Positions 16,937 through 25,022 of a stretch of DNA of 51,665 nucleotides are shown here, piece after piece; position 1 is the first letter of the stretch, and each line of letters starts with the position of its first letter. The stretch is from NCBI GenBank assembly GCA_902622665.1, contig CACNQV010000001.1, forward strand, positions 1 through 51,665, given 5' to 3'. The notes under the pieces were generated by a model. That model saw nothing but the letters and a program-made list of their open reading frames with translations. It made no database searches and was not told the DNA's origin. Origin of the DNA: an uncultured Candidatus Actinomarina sp. (GTDB lineage: Bacteria > Actinomycetota > Acidimicrobiia > Actinomarinales > Actinomarinaceae). Made by a program: the position numbers and the translations under genes.

Positions 16937-17092
16937 GTTAATAAATAAAATAGCAGAGCTATTAAAAGCACCTGTTGATTTAATACAACGCTCAGCAGAG
17001 GCAAGAGCTGCTGCTTCAGGAAACTCCGTCGATGAAGTATTAAATTCTTGGGCTGGTGGAGAGAGTGTAACAGTCTCCGCACCTAAAGAAGA
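16927..17092 (+). repeat. 166-bp perfect direct repeat, copy 2
   Basis: This is the second copy of the 16140-16305 repeat, covering the start and tag of the next cytochrome gene. The copies diverge at 16306 (G) versus 17093 (A). Confidence 0.95.
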
Positions 17093-17861
17093 AGTTGTTG
17101 AAGAAGAAGCACCTAAAGAAGAGGTTGCTGAAGAAGAAGCACCTAAAGAAGAGGTTGTCGAAGAAGAAGCCCCTAAAGAAGAAGTCTCTGTTGCAGCATC
17201 TGTAACAAAACAAGTAACAAAATCTGTTTCTTTCGTTAACGAGACCATGGGCATAAAAATAAATTCAGAAACTCTTCTCCCTAAATGGCTCAATTTTAGC
17301 TTCATAATTATTCCATTGTTTATACTTATTGGTCTAATTAGTTCTTCTAATACACAAGAATGTGGTGAAAGAGGAATGCTTAACGTTGATAGAAAAACTC
17401 AAGTATCTGTTAATTGTGATGGGTCTCCATATGAGGGAAGAGGTGTGACTGCTACAGATACAATAAATTATATAGCGCTTGGACAAGAAATCTATGCTGG
17501 TGCAGCTGCTTGTGCAGGATGTCATGGAGGAGGAGGAGGAGGAGGTGTTGGTCCAGCATTTACTGGAGGAGCATTATATACAACCTTCCCAACATGTGCT
17601 GATCATACAAAATGGATCCAGCTTGGTTCTGCAGGATGGCAGGCTGAAGTAGGACCCACTTACGGAGCTGAAGATACTGTATCAATTGGAGGTATGCCAG
17701 GTTTTCAAGGAAAGTTAACTGAAGATGAACTATATGCTGTTGTAGTTTTTGAGAGAGTGGTATTTGGTGGTGGCAATACTGAGGAAGTATTGAGCGACTG
17801 TGGTCTTTTAGAAACTGAAGATGATGAATCTACTGCAGAAGCTGTCGGATCCAATCCTTAA
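16929..17861 (+). CDS. Mono-haem cytochrome c with N-terminal tag, His-Met type
   Basis: This 310-residue protein has the same 55-residue tag as its neighbour. About four copies of an EEEAPKEEVV-type linker, a membrane helix (WLNFSFIIIPLFILIGLIS) and a class I cytochrome c domain follow. Haem binding is CAGCH, followed by a glycine run, then GPAFTGGAL. The likely Met ligand lies in IGGMPGFQGKL. Extra cysteines outside the haem motif (TQECGE, SVNCDG, FPTCAD, LSDCGLL) may form disulfides in the periplasm or outside. It would be the soluble-side electron carrier of the oxidase-like module. Confidence 0.85.
   Translation: MSELINKIAELLKAPVDLIQRSAEARAAASGNSVDEVLNSWAGGESVTVSAPKEEVVEEEAPKEEVAEEEAPKEEVVEEEAPKEEVSVAASVTKQVTKSVSFVNETMGIKINSETLLPKWLNFSFIIIPLFILIGLISSSNTQECGERGMLNVDRKTQVSVNCDGSPYEGRGVTATDTINYIALGQEIYAGAAACAGCHGGGGGGGVGPAFTGGALYTTFPTCADHTKWIQLGSAGWQAEVGPTYGAEDTVSIGGMPGFQGKLTEDELYAVVVFERVVFGGGNTEEVLSDCGLLETEDDESTAEAVGSNP
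17093..17190 (+). repeat. 30-bp tandem repeats coding acidic linker
   Basis: Three to four copies of a 30-bp unit encode EEEAPKEEVV/A blocks. Unit-to-unit differences are few (GTTGTT, GTTGCT, GTTGTC), as in slipped-strand expansion. Confidence 0.8.
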
Positions 17862-18268
17862 TGAGAAAATTATCTCCACTTTATATATTTGTTTTTTTAG
17901 ATGGTCTTTCGGTCGCAGCCAGCTCTTTATTTGGATTTTTTTTTCCAAGAATTTTCTCTGATATTTTTGGAGCAAATTTTCAAGGGAATGATTTAGTGTG
18001 GTTAAAATTTGTTTTACTTCCCGGTGTAGCAATAAATACTTTACTAATGTTTTTTGCTATAACTACAAATAGGTCAGGAATTTTACTCTCCAATATCCTT
18101 AGAGTTTTTACTACAGTTAGTTACCTGTTTATGTGGGGAGAGGCAACAATCATAAGATCGTTACTAAACCTTATTATTATCCACCATGTAATTGTCGTAA
18201 CAGCTACATTCTTTTTATTTTTCAAAAAAGAAGACAAAGAAACTTCGCAAGAAATCGATTCAAATTAA
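17861..18268 (+). CDS. Small four-helix membrane protein
   Basis: The 135-residue product has about four helices (LYIFVFLDGLSVAASSLFGFFF, WLKFVLLPGVAINTLLMFFAI, SNILRVFTTVSYLFMW and VIVVTATFFLFF) and a charged tail. Its start overlaps the stop of the cytochrome c gene by 1 bp, so it is translationally coupled to the oxidase-like module. The family is not recognised; it is loosely similar in layout to DoxX-type or small four-helix accessory proteins. Confidence 0.65.
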   Translation: MRKLSPLYIFVFLDGLSVAASSLFGFFFPRIFSDIFGANFQGNDLVWLKFVLLPGVAINTLLMFFAITTNRSGILLSNILRVFTTVSYLFMWGEATIIRSLLNLIIIHHVIVVTATFFLFFKKEDKETSQEIDSN

Positions 18269-18320
18269 CTTGTTGTAAAAATAGGTTTGTTTCTTTCCAA
18301 AACTTAATTAAAATTTTTTT

Positions 18321-18392
18321 ATGCAACCTGTTATTTACTTTCATATAGCTCTAGTTGCTATTAGTGCGCTTTTGTTTTACGTAATACTTTAA
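18321..18392 (+). CDS. Possible 23-residue single-helix membrane peptide
   Basis: ATG at 18321 opens a frame ending in TAA, 2 bp before the next start. It encodes a nearly all-hydrophobic peptide (MQPVIYFHIALVAISALLFY then VIL). It fills most of a 126-bp gap that is otherwise exceptional in this compact region. It could be a small subunit of the respiratory module or of the downstream operon, or a chance frame in T-rich DNA. Confidence 0.35.
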   Translation: MQPVIYFHIALVAISALLFYVIL

Positions 18393-18394
18393 CG

Positions 18395-18835
18395 ATGGCT
18401 AAACAAAAACGAGATAAAAGAGTAGTTGGATGGAAAGAGCATGCCGCATTACCCGATTTAAATGTAAAAAGTGTAATTGCAAAAATTGATACAGGTGCAA
18501 CCCTTGCTTCAATTGATGCTGCTGATATAAAAATTGTTACAAGAGATAATGTCAAATACGTAAAGTTTAAAGTAATGAAAAGAAATAATACAGTACGTAA
18601 AACATCTGCTCCTTTAGAGGGATACAAAAGAATAAAAAGTTCCAATGGTGATGTAGAGAGAAGGCCGTATATCAAAACAACTCTATTAATGGATGGGATA
18701 TCTAAAAAAATAGAGCTGACTTTGACTGATAGAGGTCCAATGGATTACACAATGCTCATTGGAAGAAAAGCATTAGGTAGAAGGTGGATTGTTAATCCAT
18801 CTATAAGTTTTCTAACAACACCTAAAAGGGATTAA
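18395..18835 (+). CDS. RimB-like retropepsin-fold protein (RimK-associated, PF05618 type)
   Basis: This 146-residue protein matches the family once called ATP-dependent zinc protease. VGWKEHAALPDL at the start is followed by IAKIDTGATLASIDA, whose D-T-G is the retropepsin-like active aspartate. A second half strand TMLIGRKALGRRWIVNPSISF follows. Family members sit next to RimK-type glutamate ligases, and the RimK gene starts 2 bp downstream here. It probably trims or processes glutamate tails added by RimK. Confidence 0.85.
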   Translation: MAKQKRDKRVVGWKEHAALPDLNVKSVIAKIDTGATLASIDAADIKIVTRDNVKYVKFKVMKRNNTVRKTSAPLEGYKRIKSSNGDVERRPYIKTTLLMDGISKKIELTLTDRGPMDYTMLIGRKALGRRWIVNPSISFLTTPKRD

Positions 18836-18837
18836 GC

Positions 18838-19740
18838 ATGAAGCTTGGAATACTTTCACAGGATATAAGGCTTTATTCAACAAGTAGGCTTTATGAATCA
18901 GCTAAAAACAGAGGGCATGAAACGGAAGTTGTTAGTTATTTACGGTGTTATATGAATATTGCAAAAGCAAAACCTAGAATATTTTTTCAAGGTAGACAAA
19001 TGAATTTTGATGTTGTAATTCCAAGAATTGCTGCAACATGGACATTTTACGGTGCGGCAGTTGTTAGACAATTCGAATTAATGGGATCTTTATCAGCAAA
19101 CTCTTCAGCTTCAATTAGCAGATCGAGAGACAAATTAAGAGCTTTGCAATTAATTGGTAATAGTGGTGTTGAGATGCCTGTTACAGGATACGTTCACTTA
19201 TCAAGAGATATTGAATCAGTACTAAAAACAGTAGGCCAACCTCCGTATGTCATTAAGTTACTTGAAGGAACTCAAGGAAGAGGAGTGGTTTTAACTGAAA
19301 CTATGGAAGCTGCAATAAGTGCTATCGAAACAATGAAGAAAATTGACGCAAACATATTGATTCAAGAGTTTATAAACGAATCAAAGGGAGAAGATATTAG
19401 AGCAATTGTTGTTGGTGATAAAGTTGTAGCCTCAATGAAACGTAAAGCTAAACCTGGAGAGTTTCGTTCAAATGTTCATTTAGGTGGAAGTGTTGAAAAT
19501 TATGAATTAAACAAACAAGAGGAGGAAAGTGCAATAAAAGCTGCAAAAGTACTTGGCCTTTCTGTTGCTGGAGTTGATTTAATTCAGTCAAATAGAGGGC
19601 CATTGGTGTTAGAGGTAAATTCATCACCCGGATTAGAGGGCATCGAAAAAGCTAGTGGTGTAGATGTTGCTGATAAGATTATCGAATATTTAGAAATTGA
19701 ACATGGCAACAGAGATAAATCAAAAGCTATAGATATTTAA
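18838..19740 (+). CDS. rimK: RimK-type ATP-grasp alpha-L-glutamate ligase
   Basis: This is a 300-residue protein of normal RimK length. The N-terminal domain (MKLGILSQDIRLYSTSRL) leads into the ATP-grasp: KLLEGTQGRGVVLTET (flexible ATP loop), ILIQEFINESKGEDIRAIVV and GVDLIQSNRGPLVLEVNSSPG (Mg-binding acidic residues and Asn). RimK adds glutamates to the C-terminus of ribosomal protein S6 or, in relatives, to other acceptors. It is paired with the RimB-like gene. The 3' end overlaps the converging glutaredoxin-like gene by 4 bp. Confidence 0.9.
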   Translation: MKLGILSQDIRLYSTSRLYESAKNRGHETEVVSYLRCYMNIAKAKPRIFFQGRQMNFDVVIPRIAATWTFYGAAVVRQFELMGSLSANSSASISRSRDKLRALQLIGNSGVEMPVTGYVHLSRDIESVLKTVGQPPYVIKLLEGTQGRGVVLTETMEAAISAIETMKKIDANILIQEFINESKGEDIRAIVVGDKVVASMKRKAKPGEFRSNVHLGGSVENYELNKQEEESAIKAAKVLGLSVAGVDLIQSNRGPLVLEVNSSPGLEGIEKASGVDVADKIIEYLEIEHGNRDKSKAIDI

Positions 19741-19958
19741 AAAAATAAATTTTTAAGCACTCGAAATCTTGAGAAAATACCTTCCTCAATAACTTTTTCA
19801 TTTTTAAGTAGTACTGGTACTCGTAACAAAAATTCTTCATAGTCAGTCTGCACATCAACTTCCCTAATTTGATAAAAATGTTTTAAAAATTTAATTTTTA
19901 CCTTTGCTTTTTTACACAACTCACAGTTGACTGTTGTAACAAAAATTAATTCTGACAT
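19737..19958 (-). CDS. Glutaredoxin-like (DUF836-type) thiol protein
   Basis: The 73-residue product starts MSELIFVTTVNCELCKKAKVK, with a thioredoxin-fold C-x-x-C directly after the first strand. RVPVLLKNEKVIEEG has the cis-proline (VPV) and following strand of the fold. Residues after that (SRFRVLKNLFF) form the last helix. This is the minimal glutaredoxin-like fold of the DUF836 type. The partner is unknown. Confidence 0.75.
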   Translation of the reverse strand: MSELIFVTTVNCELCKKAKVKIKFLKHFYQIREVDVQTDYEEFLLRVPVLLKNEKVIEEGIFSRFRVLKNLFF

Positions 19959-19971
19959 GTATTATGAACTC

Positions 19972-20061
19972 ATGAGACCGTGGACTTTAGTTTTTGTTAT
20001 CTTGCTAGTGTTAATTATTTTTATCTCAGGTTCTCTTTCCATATCTAATTTGAGACTTTAA
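19972..20061 (+). CDS. Possible 29-residue single-helix membrane peptide
   Basis: ATG at 19972 opens a frame that ends in TAA inside the tail of the converging SAM hydrolase gene (17-bp overlap). The peptide has RPW at the N-terminus, a hydrophobic core (TLVFVILLVLIIFISG) and ends SISNLRL. It starts 13 bp after the divergent glutaredoxin-like gene. The pattern suits a small membrane protein, but it is short and could be chance. Confidence 0.35.
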   Translation: MRPWTLVFVILLVLIIFISGSLSISNLRL

Positions 20062-20854
20062 TTACTACTTTCGAATTGTCTTTACAATTTAACATTTTTT
20101 GAGCATTTCCATTACTTAAAAACAACGATGCCATACCCCAAGAATCAATAACAATTCCTATTCCGCCAATTGTTTCATTTTTATATGTTTCACACCATTT
20201 TGCACTAAGTTCTTGATTATCAATTTTTATTGGAATTACATCACCAATTTTAAAATCTTTATCAATCAATTCTTGTGGAGATATGTTTGTTTGACAATTG
20301 CCAAACTCATCAATATATAAAATCTCACCTTTAATTTCATCATCTGAAATATCTGTCAAAGGAATTAAATACTGATTTAAATCTTCAAGATCGAGTTCTG
20401 GTCCAAACTCCTCCAATTTTAATTGTCCAGATACATATCCTGCTGCGAAAGGTGCGAAGATATCTCTTGCATGAAAAGTGTTCCCCTCATGAGGAATAAT
20501 CCAGTTTTCATTTTCTAAGGAGTAAGCTTTTTGTGCTCCACCGACTGTTGCACAAGCTAGATTTAATAATCCATTATCTGGACCTATCATAACTCCCCAA
20601 TCAGTCGTAATTGCAATGGCTTTTCTATCACTGCCAACTCCTGGATCTACAACAGCCAGCAAAACTCCTTGTGGTATATACTGAATAGCTCTCATTAATA
20701 AGAGAGAACCGTATTTGATGTCTTGTGGTGGAATACCATGTGAAATATCATTGACTTTAATTTCACTATCAATGCGACTAATGACTCCTTTTACAACCCC
20801 TACAGATCCATCATTAAGACCAAAATCAGATGCAAAAGAGATAATTTTACTCAT
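20045..20854 (-). CDS. SAM hydroxide adenosyltransferase (DUF62) family
   Basis: This 269-residue protein shows the family signature. The N-terminus ISFASDFGLNDGSVGVVKG provides the conserved aspartate (ASDFG). VVDPGVGSDRKAIAI is the nucleotide-binding region. IGPDNGLLNLA and a C-terminal OB-like domain complete the fold. The family hydrolyses S-adenosylmethionine to adenosine and methionine, using water or hydroxide (some relatives are halogenases). Residues usual for halogenase cannot be judged by eye, so the hydrolase assignment is the default. Confidence 0.85.
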   Translation of the reverse strand: MSKIISFASDFGLNDGSVGVVKGVISRIDSEIKVNDISHGIPPQDIKYGSLLLMRAIQYIPQGVLLAVVDPGVGSDRKAIAITTDWGVMIGPDNGLLNLACATVGGAQKAYSLENENWIIPHEGNTFHARDIFAPFAAGYVSGQLKLEEFGPELDLEDLNQYLIPLTDISDDEIKGEILYIDEFGNCQTNISPQELIDKDFKIGDVIPIKIDNQELSAKWCETYKNETIGGIGIVIDSWGMASLFLSNGNAQKMLNCKDNSKVVIKVSN

Positions 20855-20920
20855 AGAGATGATTATAAGTTCACTTGAAATTATTAATGGTGTAATCTTA
20901 TAAATACAAGGGGGATTTAA

Positions 20921-21868
20921 TTGAAAAAGTTTATAGTTTTTTTCTCGCTAATAGCTGTTGTAGTATATTTTGGAGTTGGCTGGTTTGCGTATGGACAAGC
21001 TGCATCGGTAACTTGTGAAGTTTGGTTTGAAGAAGCTAATAATGACCCAAGTAACTTCACATTAGGTCAGAAAGCTGATTGGAATCCTTCCGATTATTTT
21101 ATTGAAAATTATGAAGAGGTTTCTATTTTTGCTGATTCAGGTGAAATAGAATTAAAGTCTTGGTGGGTTGAAAATGATTTATCAAAACCAACAGTTATTT
21201 TTCTTCATGGATTAACTAGTAGTAAGTTTTCTCCGGATGTCCTTCTTCCAATGGGTATGTTGAACAAAAGTGGTTTTAATCTACTTGCAATTGACTTTAG
21301 AGATCATGGAGAAAGTACATGTGAAGATGGATTTTATACAGCCGGTCAAAATGAAACCGACGACGTTGTAGCAGCAATCTCTTGGTTAAAGGATAAAGGA
21401 ATAAAACCATCTAATATTGGTATTTACGGCAGTTCAGTGGGTGCCTTAGTAGCTTTAATGACTCCGGCAAAATCTAATGACTTTGCTTCCATTGCAGTTA
21501 TAGATCCTCCAGTTGATTTCAAAACATTAGTAAGAGAAGAGATGGTTTACCAAGGTTTGCCGACCTTTTTATGGGAACCTATTCATCATTATGCTTTAAT
21601 TTTTAAAAGGATAAATATGTTAAAAGATATTCCTGAACAAGCATTAGAAAAAAGCAATAAGCAACCCTTATTAATATTTACTGGAGTACAAAGCGACAGA
21701 GTTCTTCCACATCATTCAGACGACCTCGTTGAAATAGCAATTGAAAATGAAATTGAGTACAGTATCCATAAATATGATGATATGGGACATACTCAAATCT
21801 TGTTTTTTTATGAAGAAGAGTATGCTCAAAAATTAACTGACTTTTATTCGAGGACTTTAAGTGATTAA
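20921..21868 (+). CDS. Membrane-anchored alpha/beta hydrolase
   Basis: The 315-residue protein starts with a TTG preceded by a strong ribosome site (AAGGGGG). It has one N-terminal helix (MKKFIVFFSLIAVVVYFGVG) and an alpha/beta hydrolase domain. The oxyanion strand is VIFLHGLTSS, the nucleophile elbow is GIYGSSVGAL, the acid lies in GVQSDRVLP and the histidine in DDMGHTQ. The substrate is unknown. The active site is probably outside the membrane. The next hydrolase gene overlaps by 8 bp, so they form an operon. Confidence 0.8.
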   Translation: MKKFIVFFSLIAVVVYFGVGWFAYGQAASVTCEVWFEEANNDPSNFTLGQKADWNPSDYFIENYEEVSIFADSGEIELKSWWVENDLSKPTVIFLHGLTSSKFSPDVLLPMGMLNKSGFNLLAIDFRDHGESTCEDGFYTAGQNETDDVVAAISWLKDKGIKPSNIGIYGSSVGALVALMTPAKSNDFASIAVIDPPVDFKTLVREEMVYQGLPTFLWEPIHHYALIFKRINMLKDIPEQALEKSNKQPLLIFTGVQSDRVLPHHSDDLVEIAIENEIEYSIHKYDDMGHTQILFFYEEEYAQKLTDFYSRTLSD

Positions 21869-23075
21869 AAAATTAAGTTATATTTTTGGTTTTTTATTAT
21901 TAATTGTTTTAGCTGGTGCTGGTTGGTTCTTTTCAGGGGTGATTTACGAAGGTGGATTAAACCCAGATTTTAATGACACTGAAAGTATTGGTACTGCCGA
22001 AGATAGGGTTGTTATATCAAGCATAGGCAGCACATCAATTGTTTTAAATGTAGAAGAAGAAATGTGGGGCCCTCTATTAGAAAAAGGCATTTACGGCATT
22101 ATTGGACAGAATGGAGATGCTGTTGTTGGAGATATAATATCTACTAACGGAACTATTGTTGAAAGAAGTCTCATAAACCTAAACGGTACATTGGTAGAAG
22201 GAGATAAAATAAGAGGAACTAGCCTTGTAGTTCGAAATGATACAGGTGAGTATAAAATTCTTGGAACTTCTAGTTGGTCTGGACAAGCCTCCGAAGGAGT
22301 ATATACACCAAAATCTGTCTCCGGTCTTGACTATGAAACTATTTACTACCAGTCGGACCTTGGTGAATTTCCTGCATATTTAACCAATGATGGAGATATC
22401 GGGATTGTAATATTTGTTCACGGTTTTCGAGGAGATTATTCTAGAGAAGTTTTTGCAAAAATGAGAGCTGGTGAAATTGTAGATATGGGTTATAGGTCAA
22501 TGATTATTTCTTATAGAAATGATAAAGGCCTTCCAAAAGATCCATCTGGAATTTTTCAATATGGAACAACTGAGTGGAAAGATCTTGACGGAGCTATTAA
22601 CAAAGCTTTGGAATTCACGGATAATGTTGTGCTTTGGGGCACAAGTGGTGGAGGTGGCCCTATCTCATCATGGTTAGGAAATGTAGGAGATAAAAGTAAA
22701 GTTAAGGGAATTATTTATGAAGCACCAGTGATAAATTTCTGGGAAAGCGTTGAGGTAAATGGCGCTGCAAGATATCCTTGGGTACCAAAACAATTATTTG
22801 GTTATTTCAAGATATTTACAGAAATTAGATATGGTTTAGATTTTGAAAATATGAACTTTACTGACAATGTAATAAATTCGGATATTCCTGTATTACTGTT
22901 TCATGGTGATGATGATGAGTGGGTTCCTGTTGAAATGTCTGACTTAATTGCAGAAAATAGGGATACCAACTTTACATATATACGTTATGAAAATGTGGGT
23001 CATGTTACGTCATGGAATGCAGATCCTGATAATTACGTTTACCAATTAGATACATTTCTATCTGGTCTAGATTAA
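21861..23075 (+). CDS. Membrane-anchored alpha/beta hydrolase with N-terminal extra domain
   Basis: This 404-residue protein has a GTG start, an N-terminal helix (LSYIFGFLLLIVLAGAGWFFSG) and a beta-rich region of about 130 residues (DRVVISSIGSTSIVLNV onward). The alpha/beta hydrolase has IVIFVHGFRG, nucleophile LWGTSGGGGP, acid HGDDDEWVP and His in NVGHVTSW. The beta-rich domain has no recognised family. It overlaps its partner hydrolase by 8 bp and the converging glycosyltransferase gene by 4 bp. Confidence 0.8.
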   Translation: MIKKLSYIFGFLLLIVLAGAGWFFSGVIYEGGLNPDFNDTESIGTAEDRVVISSIGSTSIVLNVEEEMWGPLLEKGIYGIIGQNGDAVVGDIISTNGTIVERSLINLNGTLVEGDKIRGTSLVVRNDTGEYKILGTSSWSGQASEGVYTPKSVSGLDYETIYYQSDLGEFPAYLTNDGDIGIVIFVHGFRGDYSREVFAKMRAGEIVDMGYRSMIISYRNDKGLPKDPSGIFQYGTTEWKDLDGAINKALEFTDNVVLWGTSGGGGPISSWLGNVGDKSKVKGIIYEAPVINFWESVEVNGAARYPWVPKQLFGYFKIFTEIRYGLDFENMNFTDNVINSDIPVLLFHGDDDEWVPVEMSDLIAENRDTNFTYIRYENVGHVTSWNADPDNYVYQLDTFLSGLD

Positions 23076-24205
23076 GTAAAATTATTATAAAGATTTTCAA
23101 TCTCTATGGCTGTATTAGACCAGTTATAATCCTTTGATTTCTCAAGACAGTTCAACATAATTTCGTTAAATTTCTCATCGTTATTTAACAATTCTTTTAC
23201 AAAATTATTTACATTACGATCTATTAAATTTTCAGATTGATAACCATTTATATTGTTCTCAATAATCTCTAACAAAGAGCCTCTATTAGTTGTTAGAACG
23301 GGAACACCCATTGAAAGAGCTTCTGCTGCAACTAGTCCGAATGTTTCAAACTTAGAGGTATGTATTAATAATTTTGATTTATTTAGCAAATCTCTTATTT
23401 TTGTTTGTGAAATAATGTCTACAAATTCCACGTATGACTCGAGCTCTAAATCAATTACAACTTTTTTTAGTTCTTCTAAATATTCAGTGCCAGACTTACC
23501 GCTTGGTCCACCGATAAAATAACACATAAAATTATTTTCAACTTTCCTGAAATTGTCTAAAAATTTAATGACATCAATTTGTCCTTTTTGTTCCTGTATC
23601 CTTCCAATCGATAAAAATATATTCTCTCTTTTAATTTCTGAGTTTGGTACAAATATCTCAACGTCTACACCTGGTTTTACTAATTTCATCTTTGATGTTT
23701 CAATTTTATAATTTTCTGAAATCATATTTTTCTCAAACTGTGAAGATGTAGTAATAACATCTGATGATGTCATAATTATTTTTTCACAGTCAACTCTTTC
23801 TTTGTTATACCCTTCGAGAAAAATTCCCAAACTATGAGATGTGTAAACTAACGGTTTGTTGAATTTATTTGCGATCTCTTTTCCAACTAAACCAGATAAC
23901 CAATAGTGGGCATGTATTACATCAAAACTCTCAAGATCAACTAATTCATATAATTTATTTATAAATTCCTGTAAGTAGATTTCTTTATCTTCAACAGACA
24001 AATCTCTATCGAATAAATTTAAAGACTGAAAATCAAGATTACCTTTTGCAAAACTCTCTGCTTTTTCAGCAGTTACAACTGTAACATGATTATTTTTAGA
24101 TAGTTGATCAGAAATTTTTTCAACATAAATATTTAAACCACCAGAATCGAATTTTCCAGCGCTGCCAAAAGGTGCCGTATGAAAACTAATTTGTAATATT
24201 TTCAT
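23072..24205 (-). CDS. GT4-family glycosyltransferase (MshA/sucrose-phosphate-synthase-like)
   Basis: The 377-residue protein has the GT-B fold, with nucleotide-sugar domain markers FETFGLVAAEALSMGVPVLTTNRGSLLEII near the C-terminus. The N-terminal acceptor domain starts MKILQISFHTAPFG and SGGLNIYVEKISDQL. DVIHAHYWLSGLV plus an ERVDCEKIIMTSSDV stretch resemble MshA and sucrose-phosphate synthases. The substrate may be an inositol- or sugar-phosphate, but cannot be fixed. It overlaps the GNAT-fold gene before it by 4 bp, which implies one transcript. Confidence 0.8.
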   Translation of the reverse strand: MKILQISFHTAPFGSAGKFDSGGLNIYVEKISDQLSKNNHVTVVTAEKAESFAKGNLDFQSLNLFDRDLSVEDKEIYLQEFINKLYELVDLESFDVIHAHYWLSGLVGKEIANKFNKPLVYTSHSLGIFLEGYNKERVDCEKIIMTSSDVITTSSQFEKNMISENYKIETSKMKLVKPGVDVEIFVPNSEIKRENIFLSIGRIQEQKGQIDVIKFLDNFRKVENNFMCYFIGGPSGKSGTEYLEELKKVVIDLELESYVEFVDIISQTKIRDLLNKSKLLIHTSKFETFGLVAAEALSMGVPVLTTNRGSLLEIIENNINGYQSENLIDRNVNNFVKELLNNDEKFNEIMLNCLEKSKDYNWSNTAIEIENLYNNFT

Positions 24206-25017
24206 AGCTTTATATATAAATCATAAAGTTGTACTGATTGTCCACCTAAATCAAACTTATATCTTTCTGTACCTTTTAGAAAATCAAAAAAACATTTACC
24301 TTTTTGAATCAATCTTTGAATTATCAAATCGTTTAGAAAAATTCCTGGATTAATAGAGTTAAATTTATTATCTCTACTTGAATTGTAAAGATAGCAACCT
24401 TTTTTGCTTTCATAACAGAATGCAGTAGAAACTACTCCTTTATTGGTTTTTAAATAATAAATTTTCCAATCATCAAGTTTTAGAAGATTTTCAAAATATG
24501 CCTCAGTATCTTTTGTCATAAATTTACCTTTTTCACCTTTTGATTTTTTATGTTGAGATACAAAGGTATCAAATATTTCTTTTTCTTTAGACTCAAGAAG
24601 TTCAAAAGAATCAATTTGGTCTGAAAATTTTCTTTTTTTTCTATTAAGTTCGTGTCGATTTTTTTTTGTTAAGTTTTGTAAGTAATCTTCATATAAATCA
24701 GGCAACATTAAATTAACAGCTATATCTGACTTTTTAATAACGATTGATTTAAAAAGTTCATTTTGTAACATTTTTTTAATTTGAAAATAATGTAATGAAT
24801 CTAAATTAATCTTTGAAACAGAATTATTTATGAATGTTTCAGAATTTATATCAATAGTAGGCCTGTAATCAACAAACTCTCTATTTCCAATATTTACTAT
24901 TGTGTTGCCAGATATTGCAAAATCATCGAATATTTCATCTTGTCTATCATTAAATTGTTTAACTAAATTTAAGTATTCTTTTTTAGTAAATGGTGAGTCT
25001 AAAACTTGTTTTTCCAC
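24202..25017 (-). CDS. GNAT-fold protein of the CelD/BioF2 (Acetyltransf_6) type
   Basis: This 271-residue protein has a Lys/Glu-rich NRHELNRKKRKF region. The typical DWKIYYLKTNKGVVSTAFCYESKKGCYLYNSSRD core follows, and the last segment (FDFLKGTERYKFDLGGQSVQL) is characteristic of this double-GNAT family. Members are linked to polysaccharide or peptidoglycan peptide transfer. The exact reaction is unknown. It is coupled to the glycosyltransferase gene (4 bp overlap) and to the upstream membrane protein (5 bp gap). Confidence 0.75.
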   Translation of the reverse strand: MEKQVLDSPFTKKEYLNLVKQFNDRQDEIFDDFAISGNTIVNIGNREFVDYRPTIDINSETFINNSVSKINLDSLHYFQIKKMLQNELFKSIVIKKSDIAVNLMLPDLYEDYLQNLTKKNRHELNRKKRKFSDQIDSFELLESKEKEIFDTFVSQHKKSKGEKGKFMTKDTEAYFENLLKLDDWKIYYLKTNKGVVSTAFCYESKKGCYLYNSSRDNKFNSINPGIFLNDLIIQRLIQKGKCFFDFLKGTERYKFDLGGQSVQLYDLYIKL

Positions 25018-25022
25018 AAAAC

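Noticed and set aside
16140-17190. CRISPR-like array
   Set aside because: The repeats are coding, contiguous and lack unique spacers of constant length.
16916-17305. Ser/Thr/Gly-rich repeat protein on the minus strand opposite the tagged cytochrome
   Set aside because: Its repeats (S-S-L-G-A-S-S) are the antisense reading of the acidic linker repeats; no start signal or family.
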